A stretch of 64,000 nt of DNA from VRUE01 sp963774555 (GCA_963774555.1 CAVZFL010000001.1:372001-436000); one strand, 5' to 3'; positions 31,030-41,863 are shown, counted from the first letter of the stretch. Numbers and translations: made by a program. Notes: a model not told the origin generated them from the letters alone.

Positions 31030-34000
31030 GTGCCTGTGAGGAGGAGCAGGGGGGAAGACGATGGCGCGCGCGCGAAGGGTGGGAAGCCCCGGCCACCGGC
31101 GACGCTGAGACACCCGCGCCGCGCGCTGGCGGTGGCGGCGCTCTTCGTCGTCGCGCTCGTCGCCTTTGGCACCACCCTCGAGAGCAAGCTCACCCCGAGC
31201 ACCCTCGACATCCCCGGCACCTCGGTGCACGGCGCCAACCAGATGCTCACCAGGTACTTCGGGGACTCGGCTCCCTTCGTGGTCCTGCTGCAGGGGCAGC
31301 CGGCGGCGCTCGACCGCCAGGGCCCCGAGCTGATCCGCACCCTGCGGCGCGATCCGAAGGTGACCACGCTCTCGCCCTGGGATCGTGGCTCGGTCAGTCA
31401 GCTGCGCCCGACCCCGCGGCGGGCGCTGATCCTGCTCGACTACCACGTGCCCGGCTCCGAGGCGGTCAAAGACAAGGTGCCGTTGCTCGACCGCACCCTG
31501 GAAGAAAAGATCCACACGCCGGTGCGGGCCACGCAGACCGGCTTCGCCACGCTGACCCGCTCGGTTCAGGACCAGTCGATCTCGAGCAGCGAGCGGGCCG
31601 AGCTGATCGCCCTGCCGATCCTGCTGATCGTCCTCCTGCTCGTCTTCCGCTCGCCGATCGCCGCGGCGATCCCGCTCGGCTTCGGCGCGATCTCCGTCTT
31701 CGCCTCGCGCGGCCTGCTGGCACTCGTGACCAACTGGTTCGGCGTCGACGCGATCGCCCTCACCGTCTGCACGATGATGGGCCTGGCGCTCGGGGTCGAC
31801 TACGCCCTCTTGATGGTCTCGCGCTTCCGCGAAGAGCTTGCTGCCGGCTCGGACCCGACCCACGCCGCCTGGACGACGCGCCGCACCGCCGGTCGCACCG
31901 TGGTCTTCGCCGGCAGCACCCTGGTGCTCTCGATGGTCGTCGCCCTCTTCGTCGTGCCCGGGCTCGCTGCTGGCTTCGCTGGCCGGGACGCTGGCGCTGG
32001 TGGTGACGCTGACCGTGCTCGTCGCCCTCGCCCTCGGGCCGCCGATCCTCGTCCTCGCCGGACCCAACATCGACCGCTGGCGCATCGGGCCGGCGCCGAA
32101 CGGCGAACGCTCGCGGCTGATGACGATCGTCTCGGCGGCACTGCGCCGCCCGGCTGCGGTGGCCGCCCTGATCGGCGCCGTCGTGCTGGTGCTGGCGACG
32201 CCGGCGCTGGGGCTGAAGACCGGCCCCTTCAGCATCGGCCAGCTGCCCCAGGACGATCCCGCCCGCCTCGACGCCGAACGGATCCAGGACGCCTTCGGCG
32301 AAGGCTACGAAGCTCCTTACACGATCGTTGCCGCGGCCAGGGAAGGCACGATCACCGAACCCGAACGCCTCGACGCCCTCGCGCGCTGGCAGCGACGCAT
32401 CGCCGCGACCCCCGGCGTGCAGAGCGTGATCGGGCCGGGGCAGATCTCCCACCGGGTCGAATCGCTGCGCAAGACCGGCAACGCCCTGCTCGCCTCCAAC
32501 GAACAAGTCGGCCCGCTGGCCAACCTCGGCCGCCTCAGTCACAACCTCGGCCGCGCCGCCAGCGCCGTCGCAACCCTGCGCGGCGGGATCTCGCAGGCAA
32601 CCTACGGCGCCGGCCTGCTGGCGGAAGGATCCGGCCAGGCCGAAGCCGGCGCGATCGCCCTCGCCGGTGGGCTCGGCAAAGTGGCCTCGGCCAGCGCCGA
32701 AGCGGTGACGGCGCTGGACAAATTCGCCAAAGGCACCAAGGAACTCGCTGCGGCACAGCGCCGCGCCACGGTCGGCGCCTTGGCGCTGAAGCTCAACCTT
32801 CCCGATATCGCCACGAACCTCCGCTTCAACGGGCTGCGCCACTCCGAAAAGGCGCGGGAATCGATCGAAACGGAGGCCAACGACAAGCTGCCCGAGCTCC
32901 ACTCGGCCGCTCAGGTCGCCGAAGAACAGCTGAAGGTCGCCCTCCAGCAGCTCGACCAGATGACGGTCGGCAAGACCGACCCGAGCTACGTGGCGACGCT
33001 CGACGCCGTGCGCAAGGCCTCCGCGGCCGTCAGCGGCACCGACCCCGCCAGCGGCCAGCCCTATGCGCCGGGATACACGGGGCTGCCAGCCGAACTCACC
33101 GCCCTGCAGGCGCGCCTGCTCGAAGACGCCAACCAGGCCCAGGAAGCGTCGCGCTGGATCACCTCGGAAACCGCCCACATCGACCGCATGGCGTCCGTCG
33201 CCAAGAAGCTCTCCGAAGGGCTCAACAAGATCGCCGCCGGCGGCAACAAGGTCGCCAAGAGCGCCGAAACGCTCGACCAGGAAACGAAGAAGCTCGCCGA
33301 CGGCCTGGGCCGGCTCGACTCCGGCACGGGCCGCCTGGTCGGCGGGCTCGCCCAGCTCACCGGCGGCACAACCCAGCTGGAACAGGGGCTGGGCGAAATC
33401 TACGGGCGCTCCTACCCGCTGCAGAAGGGCCTGCGCCAGTTGACCGTCCGCGTCGTTGCGCAGAACAAGAACCTCAACCGCCGCGTGGAGAACGTCCGCC
33501 GCACCACACCCGGCATCTTCAACTCCGGTTACTTCGTCCTCTCCGCTCTCGACGGGACCCGCGGGCGCAACCACGAACGCGCCTCGGAAGCGGTCAACCT
33601 GAACGGCGGGGGCCAGGCGGCGAAACTGCTGGTCATCTCGCGCTACGGCTTCAACTCGCCGGGCTCGATCGCGCTCAACCACAAGCTCAACGACGACGCC
33701 GCGGCGCTCGCCAGGGAAGCGGACGTCGACACCGGGGTCGCCGGCGGCGCCGCCACCCTCAACACCTACAGCCACGTGACCAAGGAGCGGTTCCCCTACG
33801 TGATCGCGGCGATTACCCTGGCCACCTTCCTCGTCCTGGTCCTCGTCCTGCGGGCGCTGCCGCTGGCGGCGATCGCGGTCGGGCTCAACCTCGCCACCGT
33901 CGGCGTCGCCTTCGGCGTGCTCACCGTGCTCACCCTGATTCCCGACAGCTGGCCCCTGGGCGGCCGCGAATACGTCGACGCGGTCGGGGCGACGATGATC

Positions 34001-34351
34001 TTCGGCGTCGTCTTCGGGCTCTCGATCGATTACGCGGTCTTCCTGCTCGTGCGCATGCGCGAGCACTACGACCTCGAGGGCGATAACGCCGCCGCGATCA
34101 CCTTCGGCCTGGAAAAGACGGCGCGGGTGATCACCGGCGCCGCGGCGATCATGATGGCGGTCTTCATCGCCTTCGCCGGCGCCCCGATCGCCACCGTCAG
34201 CCAGCTCGGCATCGGCCTCACGGTCGCCGTCCTGATCGACGCCACCGTGGTCCGCATCGTCCTGCTGCCGGCCCTGATGCTGCTGATCGGCAAACGCGTC
34301 TGGTGGCTGCCGAAGCCGCTGGAGCGGGTGCTGCCGCGGCTCAACGTCTGA
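31030..34351 (+). CDS. MMPL/RND family transporter (one frameshift)
   Basis: A large membrane protein of about 1106 residues with the MmpL layout: helix 1 near residue 40 (ALAVAALFVVALVAF), a porter domain, helices around LIALPILLIVLLLVFRSP and CTMMGLALGVDYALLMVSRF with the intramembrane Asp-Tyr, a long extracytoplasmic helical domain (about 420-860) with pseudo-repeats like Pip/YhgE proteins, and a second set ending FGVVFGLSIDYAVFLLVRMRE. The frame breaks near 31965: VVPG then SLLASLAGTLAL; one extra C in a C run explains it. MMPL pumps usually export lipids, which fits the MCE genes downstream. Start GTG 31030. Confidence 0.88.
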
Positions 34352-34354
34352 TTT

Positions 34355-35815
34355 TCAGCGGGGAATCAGCTCGTCGATCTCGACCAGGCGGAGGTGCTCG
34401 TTCTCCTCTGCCGCCGCCTTCAGCCCGTCGGTGAAGCCGCTGCGTGAGAAAAGGACGATAAGGGGCCCGGCCTTATGCGTCTTCGCCCCGCTTTGGCGGA
34501 GCGCAGGCAGCTTGTATCTCTCGATCTCGGCAAGCAGCGAGACCGAAACCGGCTTGGCCGTCCACTTGCACTCGCCCACGACCGAGACCCGGCTGTGATG
34601 GAGGCCGACGAGGTCGATCTCCTCCGTCTCACGCTCGTGTTTGGCGCGCAATTCGTGCAAAGCCGGGCCCCACCAGCTGCCAACTCGACTTGCCTCGCTG
34701 CCGAGGTTCGCTCGCACCCAACGCCTGCAGAGGGTCTCGAACGCCGGCGCGATGTGTTCGGAAAGCGCCGGCGCCACCTCTGCTCTCCACAGGTCGGCCG
34801 GCTTGAGCCCCGCTTCCAGCTCGGAAGCGTAGGGCCGGACGAAGCGGAACCAGAAGCGGAAGAAGCCGTCGGTCAGTCGGTAGCGGTACCCGGCCGAGTC
34901 CTTGCCAGCGGTGATCGGGAGTTGGCGGTCGATGATCCTCATCTCCTGGAGGGTCCGCAGGTACTCCGTCAGCGACGTGCTCGGCGTACCGAGGGCGTTG
35001 GAGAGGTCACGCAAGGCTCGCGGTCCGGAAGCGAGCTCGTCGAGGATCGAAAAATAGATAGCCGGCCTTCGCAGCTCCTGCTGGAGGACGTAGGGCGGCT
35101 CCTCGAAGAGGGTGCCGAGGTGGCTCAGGACGCTTCTCTCGAGCAGGTCCCTCAGCGCCCCGCCGCGGGCGAGCTCGCCGAGGTACATCGGCATGCCGCC
35201 GCTTACCGAGAAGCGCTCGACCCAATCGCGGGGGCTGTCGGCCTCGATGAACGGCGCACACTCGTCAGGACCGAGCGGGGAGACGAAGAAGCGATAGAGG
35301 CGGCCGTGCAACGGGCTCTCCTCTCCCAGGAGCCGCTCCATCGAGCTGATCTGCGAACCGCAGAGAATGAACTTCGTCTGCGAGGAATCCTGCTCCTCCT
35401 CGATCACCGCCTGGATTCCCGTCAGCATCTCCCGCCGCTCCTTCTGCGCGCTTGGCATCAGGTGCGGGAACTCGTCGATGACGGCGAGGACCTTCTCCTC
35501 GCGGCCGAGCCGGTAGAGGACCCGGAAGAGGTCCGGCACGTCGGCGAGGTCCGGCCGCACGCCCAGTGGGCCCTCGAGCGCCATCGCCAGCTTTCTCAAT
35601 TGGGCACCCTCGGCGCCAGCCTCGGCGACGAGGACGATGGCCGGCTTCGCGTGGGCGACGGCCCGGAACAGCCATGACTTGCCGACGCGGCGCCGCCCGT
35701 ACATCGCGACGAGCCGCCTGGTTTTCCCGCTCCACCAGCGGTTCAGCTGAGCGAGCTCGTCCTCGCGGTTCAAGAACTCGCTGGCAAGGGTCCATCGGAA
35801 GGTCTGGATTGCCAT
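34355..35815 (-). CDS. Archaeal-type ATPase with C-terminal DUF234 nuclease-like domain
   Basis: The 486-residue product has a STAND-like ATPase domain: FLNREDELAQLNRWW, Walker A MYGRRRVGKSWLF at about 38-50, Walker B VLAVIDEFPHL at about 109-119, and sensor ILCGSQISSME. A winged helix follows (LRDLSNALGTPSTSLTEYL), then the DUF234 part (YRLTDGFFRFWFRFV) with a restriction-like EEIDLVGL and GECKWTAKP, a D-ExK nuclease pattern. Such proteins are widespread mobile or defence-associated ATPases; the role is not established. It converges on the MMPL gene with only three bases between stops. Confidence 0.85.
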   Translation of the reverse strand: MAIQTFRWTLASEFLNREDELAQLNRWWSGKTRRLVAMYGRRRVGKSWLFRAVAHAKPAIVLVAEAGAEGAQLRKLAMALEGPLGVRPDLADVPDLFRVLYRLGREEKVLAVIDEFPHLMPSAQKERREMLTGIQAVIEEEQDSSQTKFILCGSQISSMERLLGEESPLHGRLYRFFVSPLGPDECAPFIEADSPRDWVERFSVSGGMPMYLGELARGGALRDLLERSVLSHLGTLFEEPPYVLQQELRRPAIYFSILDELASGPRALRDLSNALGTPSTSLTEYLRTLQEMRIIDRQLPITAGKDSAGYRYRLTDGFFRFWFRFVRPYASELEAGLKPADLWRAEVAPALSEHIAPAFETLCRRWVRANLGSEASRVGSWWGPALHELRAKHERETEEIDLVGLHHSRVSVVGECKWTAKPVSVSLLAEIERYKLPALRQSGAKTHKAGPLIVLFSRSGFTDGLKAAAEENEHLRLVEIDELIPR

Positions 35816-35829
35816 ATAATCTAGATTAT
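35816..35829. promoter_or_regulatory. Perfect palindrome at the DUF234 ATPase start
   Basis: ATAATCTAGATTAT is a perfect 14-bp palindrome directly before the ATG at 35815, within the only clearly AT-rich stretch of the area (35814-35834). On both strands it also resembles -10 elements (TATAAT). It may be an operator and shared promoter for the ATPase and the MCE genes. The rest of the gap to 35992 shows nothing I can name. Confidence 0.5.
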
Positions 35830-35992
35830 TATAAGCACGACTATACGGCTGGGGTGCAGCTGCCCCGGTTACTTTCCGGCGTTGAATTCCAGTTAAGTCC
35901 CTGCTCGGCGGGCTCTTGGGGGGCGATGGCTCGGATACGATTCTGCAGCCGTTCCACCGGATCGGAGGCCGGGGAACCGCAAGCGACGATCC

Positions 35993-37399
35993 GTGGCTGC
36001 CAATCCCTCAGGCGAGGAAAAAAGCTCGGCGCAAAGCCGGGGGGTCACCCCCGCCCGAATTGCGGCGATCGCGGTGCTCGCGGTGGCGGTGATCGGGCTG
36101 GCGATCGTGATCTTCAGCGGCGACGGCGAACACAAGTACAACCTGCTGTTCCAGAACGCGAGCCAGCTCGTTCCCGACAACCAGGTGCTGATCGGGGGCC
36201 AGCCGGTCGGCTCGGTCGAAAGCATCGAGCTGACCGACGACAACCTGGCCAAAGTCGTGGTCAGCGTCGAACAGGAGCTGCACGAGGGGACGACGGCGAC
36301 GATCCGCGCCACCTCGCTCTCCGGCGTCGCCAACCACTACGTCTCGATCAGCCCCGGGCCGAACAGCAGCCCGCCGCTCGGCGAAGGCGCCACGCTCGGC
36401 CTTGCCGACACGACCACCCCGGTCGACATCGACCAGTTCTTCAACACCTTCCCGCCGCCGGTGCGCCGCGGCCTGGCCCAGTTCATCAAGGGCAACGCCC
36501 AGTGGTACGCGGGCGCCGGCAAGGCGGCCAACGAAACCTACAAGTACCTGGGCGTCGGCTTCAACCGCGCCGGCGCCTTCGTCCACGCGCTCAACGCCGA
36601 CGAAAACCTCTTCGCCCGCTTCCTGGTCAACTCGGACCGGCTCAGCACGGCGGTCTCCGAACGCGGCGCCGAGCTCTCCAGCGCGATCGCCAACGCCAGC
36701 ACCGCCTTCGGCGCGATCGCCAGCCAGAACGCCGCCCTCGGCCGCAGCCTCGAGCTGCTGCCGCCGACCTTCCGCCAGGCCAACACGACCTTCGTCAACC
36801 TGCGCGCCGCGCTCGACGACGTCGAACCGCTGATCGACGCGACGGGCACCTCGACCAAGGACCTCGCTCCCTTCCTCGCCGAATTCCGCCCGGTGCTCTC
36901 CAGGGCCGTGCCGGTCTTCGAAAACCTCGCCCTGACGGTGCGGCGCAAGGGCTTCGCCAACGACTCGGCCGAACTGCTGGCGACGCTGCCCGCGGTGCAG
37001 AGCCGCGCCGCGCGGACGTTCCCGCACGCCGAAGACTCGATCGAAGCCTTCCAACCCAACCTCAACTTCTTCCGCGCCTACGCATCCGACTTCTTCAACG
37101 GCTTCGCCAAGCTCGGGCAGGTCACGGCGCCCTATGACGGCAACGGCCACTACGCGCGCGCCAGCCTCTCCAGCCTCAACCTCTTCGACTTCGCCGGCAG
37201 CGGCGAAGCCCTCAAACCGATCGAACCGAAAGAACAGTACGAAGCCTACGGCGAATCGGCCGGCATCAAGCGCCGCTGCCCGGGCGGCGCCAGCCAGCCG
37301 GCTGCCGACGGCTCCAGCCCCTTCACCGAACCGCCCTTCAGCGGCTCCGGCGTGACCACCTCCGACTGCAACCCCGACGACTCGCCCCCGGGACCATGA
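35993..37399 (+). CDS. MCE (MlaD-domain) family protein 1 of 6
   Basis: MCE proteins bind lipids outside the membrane and form tubes or shuttles for MCE/Mla importers. The 468-residue product has a membrane helix (about 22-42, ARIAAIAVLAVAVIGLAIVI), an MlaD domain at about 45-130 (QLVPDNQVLIGGQPVGSVES), the post-domain motif PVDIDQFFNTF, and a long helical region (GRSLELLPPTFRQANTTF) with a Pro-rich tail. GTG start 35993. It leads six genes joined by four-base or shorter overlaps. Confidence 0.9.
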   Translation: MAANPSGEEKSSAQSRGVTPARIAAIAVLAVAVIGLAIVIFSGDGEHKYNLLFQNASQLVPDNQVLIGGQPVGSVESIELTDDNLAKVVVSVEQELHEGTTATIRATSLSGVANHYVSISPGPNSSPPLGEGATLGLADTTTPVDIDQFFNTFPPPVRRGLAQFIKGNAQWYAGAGKAANETYKYLGVGFNRAGAFVHALNADENLFARFLVNSDRLSTAVSERGAELSSAIANASTAFGAIASQNAALGRSLELLPPTFRQANTTFVNLRAALDDVEPLIDATGTSTKDLAPFLAEFRPVLSRAVPVFENLALTVRRKGFANDSAELLATLPAVQSRAARTFPHAEDSIEAFQPNLNFFRAYASDFFNGFAKLGQVTAPYDGNGHYARASLSSLNLFDFAGSGEALKPIEPKEQYEAYGESAGIKRRCPGGASQPAADGSSPFTEPPFSGSGVTTSDCNPDDSPPGP

Positions 37400-38919
37400 G
37401 GAAAACGCTCGTCATAGGCGCGGTGGTGGCGGTCGTGATCGCCGCCGTCGTCCTGCTCGCCTCGGGGGGTGGCAGCAGCAGCGGCTACGTCGTGCGGGCG
37501 GTCTTCGACAACGGCGGTTTCATGGTCAAGGGCGAGCAGGTGCGCGTCGCCGGCGCCAACGTCGGCGAAATCGAATCGGTCAGCGTCAGCCTGCCGGGCG
37601 AAGTGACCAGCTACCAAGGCGGCAGGCCGCGCAAGGTCTCCGGCAAGGCGGTGATCGTGATGAAGATCACCGATCCCGGCTTCCAGGACTTCCGCAGCGA
37701 CGCCTCCTGCCTGATCCGCCCGCAGTCGCTGATCGGCGAGAAGTTCGTCGACTGTCGCCCGACCGTGCCCCGCGCCCCGGGCTCGCCACCGGCGCCGCCG
37801 CTGAAGCAGGTCCCCTCCGGCCAGCCGGGGGCGGGCGAGTACCTGCTGCCGCTGGAGAACAACAGCACCAGCGTCGACCCCGACCTGATCAACGACATCA
37901 ACAAGCTGCCCTACGCGCAGCGCTTCCGCTTGATCCTCAACGAACTCGGCGCCGGCCTGGCCGGACGCGGCGCCGACATCGAGGCCGCGGTCAAGCGCGC
38001 CAACCCGGCCCTGCGCGACATCGACCGCCTGCTCGGCATCCTCAACTCCCAGCGCGACCAGCTGACCCAGCTCGCCGCCGACTCCGAGCAGGTCCTCGAG
38101 CCGCTCTCGCGCGAACGCGCCCACGTCGCCGGCTTCTTCGCCAACGCCGGCTCCGCCGCCCAGGCAAGCTCCGAACGCGGCGCCGACCTGGAAGCCTCGC
38201 TGCGCAAGTTCCCCGCCTTCCTGCGCGAGTTCCGCCTCACCATGCGCAGCCTGCAGGGCTTCTCCGACGCGGCGACGCCGACCTTTGCCGCGCTCGGCAA
38301 GGCCGCCCCGTCCTTCACCGAATCGACCCGCCTGCTGGCCCCCTTCTCGGCTGCCTCGACGGTCTCGTTGAAGTCGCTTGGCGTCACCGGCGAAGAAGCC
38401 GGCCCGACCCTGCGCGCCGCCGACCCGATCGTGAGGAAGACGACCGAACTGGCGCAGACCGGCGTCACCCCGACCACGAAGCTGGCCGAATTCCTCGCCA
38501 GCACCAAGGAAACGGGCGGCTTCGACAGTCTCGTCGAACTGATTTACAACGCCACGGCTGCATCCAACGGATTCGATAAATACGGCCACTTCACTCGACT
38601 GCTTCCTTCGCTGACCAACTGTCTCGAATACGAACTGGAAGCCAGCGGCTGCTCGGCTAAATACACCGGCACCAACGCGGGCACCTCGTCGATTTCCGAG
38701 GCAGACCTCTTCTCCCTCTTCGCCGAAGAAGAAGCCGCGCGGGTCGGTGGCACCCTGGCTCGTCCGGGCGGGCCTGCGACGAGCCTCGCGCCCGCGGCAC
38801 CCACAAGCCCGGCTCGCCCCGCGACGCCACAGCTGGGCGAAGGCCGCGGTCTCGGCGCCTCCAATGAGCTCCCCGGGGCTGCTCAACGTGCCCTCCTCGA
38901 CTACCTCCTGAAACGATGA
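37396..38919 (+). CDS. MCE family protein 2 of 6
   Basis: The 507-residue product has a short N-terminal membrane helix (LVIGAVVAVVIAAVVLLASG), an MlaD domain (FMVKGEQVRVAGANVGEIES) with an insertion before FRSDASCLIRPQSLIGEKF, and a helical body (NPALRDIDRLLGILNSQRDQ). Two Cys around DCRPTV and another pair near CLEYELEASGC may form disulfides. The tail is rich in Ala and Pro. ATGA overlap with gene 1. Confidence 0.9.
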   Translation: MRKTLVIGAVVAVVIAAVVLLASGGGSSSGYVVRAVFDNGGFMVKGEQVRVAGANVGEIESVSVSLPGEVTSYQGGRPRKVSGKAVIVMKITDPGFQDFRSDASCLIRPQSLIGEKFVDCRPTVPRAPGSPPAPPLKQVPSGQPGAGEYLLPLENNSTSVDPDLINDINKLPYAQRFRLILNELGAGLAGRGADIEAAVKRANPALRDIDRLLGILNSQRDQLTQLAADSEQVLEPLSRERAHVAGFFANAGSAAQASSERGADLEASLRKFPAFLREFRLTMRSLQGFSDAATPTFAALGKAAPSFTESTRLLAPFSAASTVSLKSLGVTGEEAGPTLRAADPIVRKTTELAQTGVTPTTKLAEFLASTKETGGFDSLVELIYNATAASNGFDKYGHFTRLLPSLTNCLEYELEASGCSAKYTGTNAGTSSISEADLFSLFAEEEAARVGGTLARPGGPATSLAPAAPTSPARPATPQLGEGRGLGASNELPGAAQRALLDYLLKR

Positions 38920-40355
38920 GAAACCGCAGCGGCATACAGGGAGTGGCAAGCAGCCCGGTGATCGTCGGCGCGGTGACCGTGCTGGTCGTGATCGTCGCCG
39001 TCTTCCTCGCCTACAACGCCAACAACGGCCTGCCCTTCGTCTCCACCTACAACCTCAAGGCGCGCGTGCCCAACGCCAACGCTCTGGTCAAGGGCAACGA
39101 GGTGCGGATCGGTGGCGCCCGCGTCGGCGTCGTCAAGTCGGTCGTGACGGTGCAGCTGGCGGGAGGCAGGGTCGCCTCCGAACTCAGCCTCAGCCTCGAC
39201 AAGAACGTCGAGCCGTTGCCGAACAACTCGACGATGATCATCCGGCCCAAATCGCCGCTCGGCCTCAAGTACCTGCAGATCGTCCCCGGCGACTCGAAGC
39301 AGGGCTTCGCCGCCGGCGAAACGATCCCGATCGAGGCGGCGCATCCCGAACCGGTCGACATCGACCAGTTCTTCGACATGTTCGATGCCAAGACGCGCCG
39401 CGCGATCCAGCGCAACCTGGCCGGCTTCGGCAATGCCTTCGCCTCGCGCGGGCCGCAGATCAACAATGCCTTCTCCGCGCTGCGCCCGCTGCTGGAAAAC
39501 AGCGAGCCGACGCTCGCCACCCTGGTCAGACCGAGTACCGGCTTCGGCGAATTCTGGCGCGCGCTGGAGGCGCTCTCGGCCACGGTCGCCCCGGTTGCCG
39601 AGCAACAGGCGAGCATGTTCGCCGCACTCGACCGCACCTTTGCCGCCTTCGCCCGCGTCTCCCGTCCCTTCATCCAGGAAACGATCTCCAAGGGCCCGGA
39701 AACCCTCGACGCCGTCACCGCCGACCTGCCCGCCCTGCGGCCCTTCCTCCACGACTCCGCCCGCTTCTTCACCGCCTTGAAGCCCGGCGCCGACGCCCTG
39801 GCCGCCACCTCGCCGACGATCTCCGCTGCCCTGCGCGCGGGCATCCCGGCGCTCAACGAATCGCCGAAGCTCAACGCGCAGCTGCCGCCGACGGCCGACG
39901 CGCTGCTCGCCTTCCAGAACTCGCCGGGCGTCTTCAACGGGCTCGACCTGCTGATCGAAACCAACGACCTGCTCAAGCCGGCGATCGGCTTCCTCGCTCC
40001 CGCCCAGACCACCTGCAACTACCTGACGCTTGCGTTCAGGAACGTGGCGGGGGCTGCCGGTACCGGTAACGGACACGGCAACTGGTTCAACGTGATCGCC
40101 TTCCAGCCCCCGATCGGACCAAACTCTGAGGGAGGTCCCGCCTCCGCTCCGGCCAACGGCGGCGGCCCCGAAGAACGTCTCAATCACCTCCACTCCAACC
40201 CCTACCCGAACACGGCTGCGCCGGATCAACCTAAAGAGTGCGAGGCCGGCAACGAGCACTACGAACTCGGCAAGACGAGAATCGGCAACACACCCCGCAA
40301 TGACGGGATCAAAACCAGCGGTCAATCGAAGAAACAGCTGGGGGAAGAAAAGTAA
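38916..40355 (+). CDS. MCE family protein 3 of 6
   Basis: The 479-residue product has a membrane helix at about 10-33 (SSPVIVGAVTVLVVIVAVFL), an MlaD domain (NALVKGNEVRIGGARVGVVK, then RPKSPLGLKYLQIVPGDS), PVDIDQFFDMFDAKTRRAIQ, and a helical body. The C-terminus is hydrophilic with many Asn, Gly and Lys. Overlaps: ATGA with gene 2, one base with gene 4. Confidence 0.9.
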   Translation: MRNRSGIQGVASSPVIVGAVTVLVVIVAVFLAYNANNGLPFVSTYNLKARVPNANALVKGNEVRIGGARVGVVKSVVTVQLAGGRVASELSLSLDKNVEPLPNNSTMIIRPKSPLGLKYLQIVPGDSKQGFAAGETIPIEAAHPEPVDIDQFFDMFDAKTRRAIQRNLAGFGNAFASRGPQINNAFSALRPLLENSEPTLATLVRPSTGFGEFWRALEALSATVAPVAEQQASMFAALDRTFAAFARVSRPFIQETISKGPETLDAVTADLPALRPFLHDSARFFTALKPGADALAATSPTISAALRAGIPALNESPKLNAQLPPTADALLAFQNSPGVFNGLDLLIETNDLLKPAIGFLAPAQTTCNYLTLAFRNVAGAAGTGNGHGNWFNVIAFQPPIGPNSEGGPASAPANGGGPEERLNHLHSNPYPNTAAPDQPKECEAGNEHYELGKTRIGNTPRNDGIKTSGQSKKQLGEEK

Positions 40356-41863
40356 TGGGCCGGCTTCCGGAGCGCGACACCAGAGCGGGGGCGACGAACA
40401 GTCGCTTCAAGTGGCATCCCAGCAACGCGATGATCGCCGTGATCTTCATCCTGATCTTCACGATCGGTCCCTATCTGGCCTTCACCGGCCACGTGCCCTT
40501 CACCAGCTACGGCTACGAGCTCAAGGCGACCTTCTCCAACGGGGTCAACATCTCGACCAACTCGCCGGTGCGGATCGCCGGCGTCGACGTCGGCCGCGTG
40601 ATCGCGACCGAACGCGATGGCGACGCGACCACCGTCACCTTCACGGTCGAAGGCAAGGGCCAGCCGATCCACGACGACGCCTTCGCCGCGATCCGCCCGC
40701 GCATCTTCCTCGAGGGCAACTTCTTCGTCGACCTCTCGCCCGGCAGCCCGAGCGCGCCGGAGCTCGGCAGCGGCGACACGATCCCAGTCAGCCACACCTC
40801 CACCTGGGTCCAGATCGACCAGGTGCTGACCGCCCTGCAGGCGCCGGTGCGGGCCGACCTCAGCCGCCTGCTGGAGAGCTACGGCACAGCCCTGACCCAC
40901 AAGCCGACAGCTGCCGAAGACGTCACCCAGCTGCCCGAGGTGCGGGGCAAGACGGCCGGCCAGGCGCTCAACCGCGCCTTCCGCACCGGCGGCGACGCCG
41001 GCCGCTACAGCGCCCAGGTCACCAACGCCCTGCTCGGCACCGAGCCCGGCGACCTCTCCCGCGTCGTCGCCGGCAGCGGCCGCTTCTTCGGCGCTCTGGC
41101 CCACAACGAGGAGGACCTCAAGGGCCTGATCGTCAACTTCGACACCTTCACCGGCGCGCTTGCCAACCAGTCGTCCAGCCTCTCGACCGCCGTCCACCGT
41201 CTGGCCCCGACCCTGCAGAACTTCCACAGCTCTCTGGTCAGCCTCAACCAGACGCTGCCGCCGCTGCGCGCCTGGGCGATCGAGCTGAAGCCCGCGGTCG
41301 AAGAACTGCCCGGCTGGATCGCCGCTGGCAAGCCCTGGGTCAAGCAGGCCATGCCGCTGCTCTCCGCCAGGGAGGCGGGTGGCACCGCCAGGCTGCTGCG
41401 CGAAGGCGTCCCCGGCCTCGCCGGCGCCGCCCAGGCCGGCAAGGCGGTGGCGCTGCCGCAGCTCAACCGGATCAGCCTCTGCACGACCAAGGTCCTCGTG
41501 CCCACCTTCAACCAGGTGATCGACGATCAGTTCTCCACCGGCCAGCCGAATTACCGCGAGTTCCTCTACACCCTCACCGACTTCTCCGGCTGGGGACAGA
41601 GTTTTGACGGAAACGGCCCCTTCTTGCGGGTGCAGCCGGGCGGCGGCAATGTGCTGGTCGAACAGGCGAACCCGAACGGCAACCTGAGTACGGACAAGCG
41701 TGATTTCGCCCACTCGATCGCGCCTCCGCTTGGCGACCAGCCTCAGCTCGGCGGGCTTCCGCCGAAGAAGCCGGAAGTGCGTTGCGATCGCAATCCCGTC
41801 CCAGACCTCAATGCCGGTCTCGGTCAGGCCGGCCCCCCCACCCCCGCGGCGGTGAGCCCGTGA
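40355..41863 (+). CDS. MCE family protein 4 of 6
   Basis: The 502-residue product has a cytoplasmic start of about 28 residues, a membrane helix (AMIAVIFILIFTIGPYLAF), an MlaD domain (GVNISTNSPVRIAGVDVGRV and FLEGNFFVDLSPGSPSAPEL), WVQIDQVLTAL and a helical region ending with a Pro-rich tail. Start ATG 40355 shares a base with the previous stop (TAATG). Its end overlaps gene 5 at GTGA. Confidence 0.9.
   Translation: MGRLPERDTRAGATNSRFKWHPSNAMIAVIFILIFTIGPYLAFTGHVPFTSYGYELKATFSNGVNISTNSPVRIAGVDVGRVIATERDGDATTVTFTVEGKGQPIHDDAFAAIRPRIFLEGNFFVDLSPGSPSAPELGSGDTIPVSHTSTWVQIDQVLTALQAPVRADLSRLLESYGTALTHKPTAAEDVTQLPEVRGKTAGQALNRAFRTGGDAGRYSAQVTNALLGTEPGDLSRVVAGSGRFFGALAHNEEDLKGLIVNFDTFTGALANQSSSLSTAVHRLAPTLQNFHSSLVSLNQTLPPLRAWAIELKPAVEELPGWIAAGKPWVKQAMPLLSAREAGGTARLLREGVPGLAGAAQAGKAVALPQLNRISLCTTKVLVPTFNQVIDDQFSTGQPNYREFLYTLTDFSGWGQSFDGNGPFLRVQPGGGNVLVEQANPNGNLSTDKRDFAHSIAPPLGDQPQLGGLPPKKPEVRCDRNPVPDLNAGLGQAGPPTPAAVSP

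Noticed and set aside
33776..33785. Second parS half-site (CCACGTGACC)
   Set aside because: Only the central CACGTG core matches; it lies within the MMPL gene far from the origin and is expected by chance.
31760..34066. Minus-strand open frame of nearly 770 codons opposite the MMPL gene
   Set aside because: It is an antisense shadow of the transporter; no domain is visible.
37246..40325. Long minus-strand open frames of 470-570 codons opposite the MCE genes
   Set aside because: The plus strand encodes clear MCE proteins with overlapping starts; the antisense products are repetitive Arg/Gly/Ala-rich sequences.
40072..40355. Signs that the MCE genes are fragments of one broken gene
   Set aside because: Each has its own membrane helix and MlaD domain, so they are separate genes.
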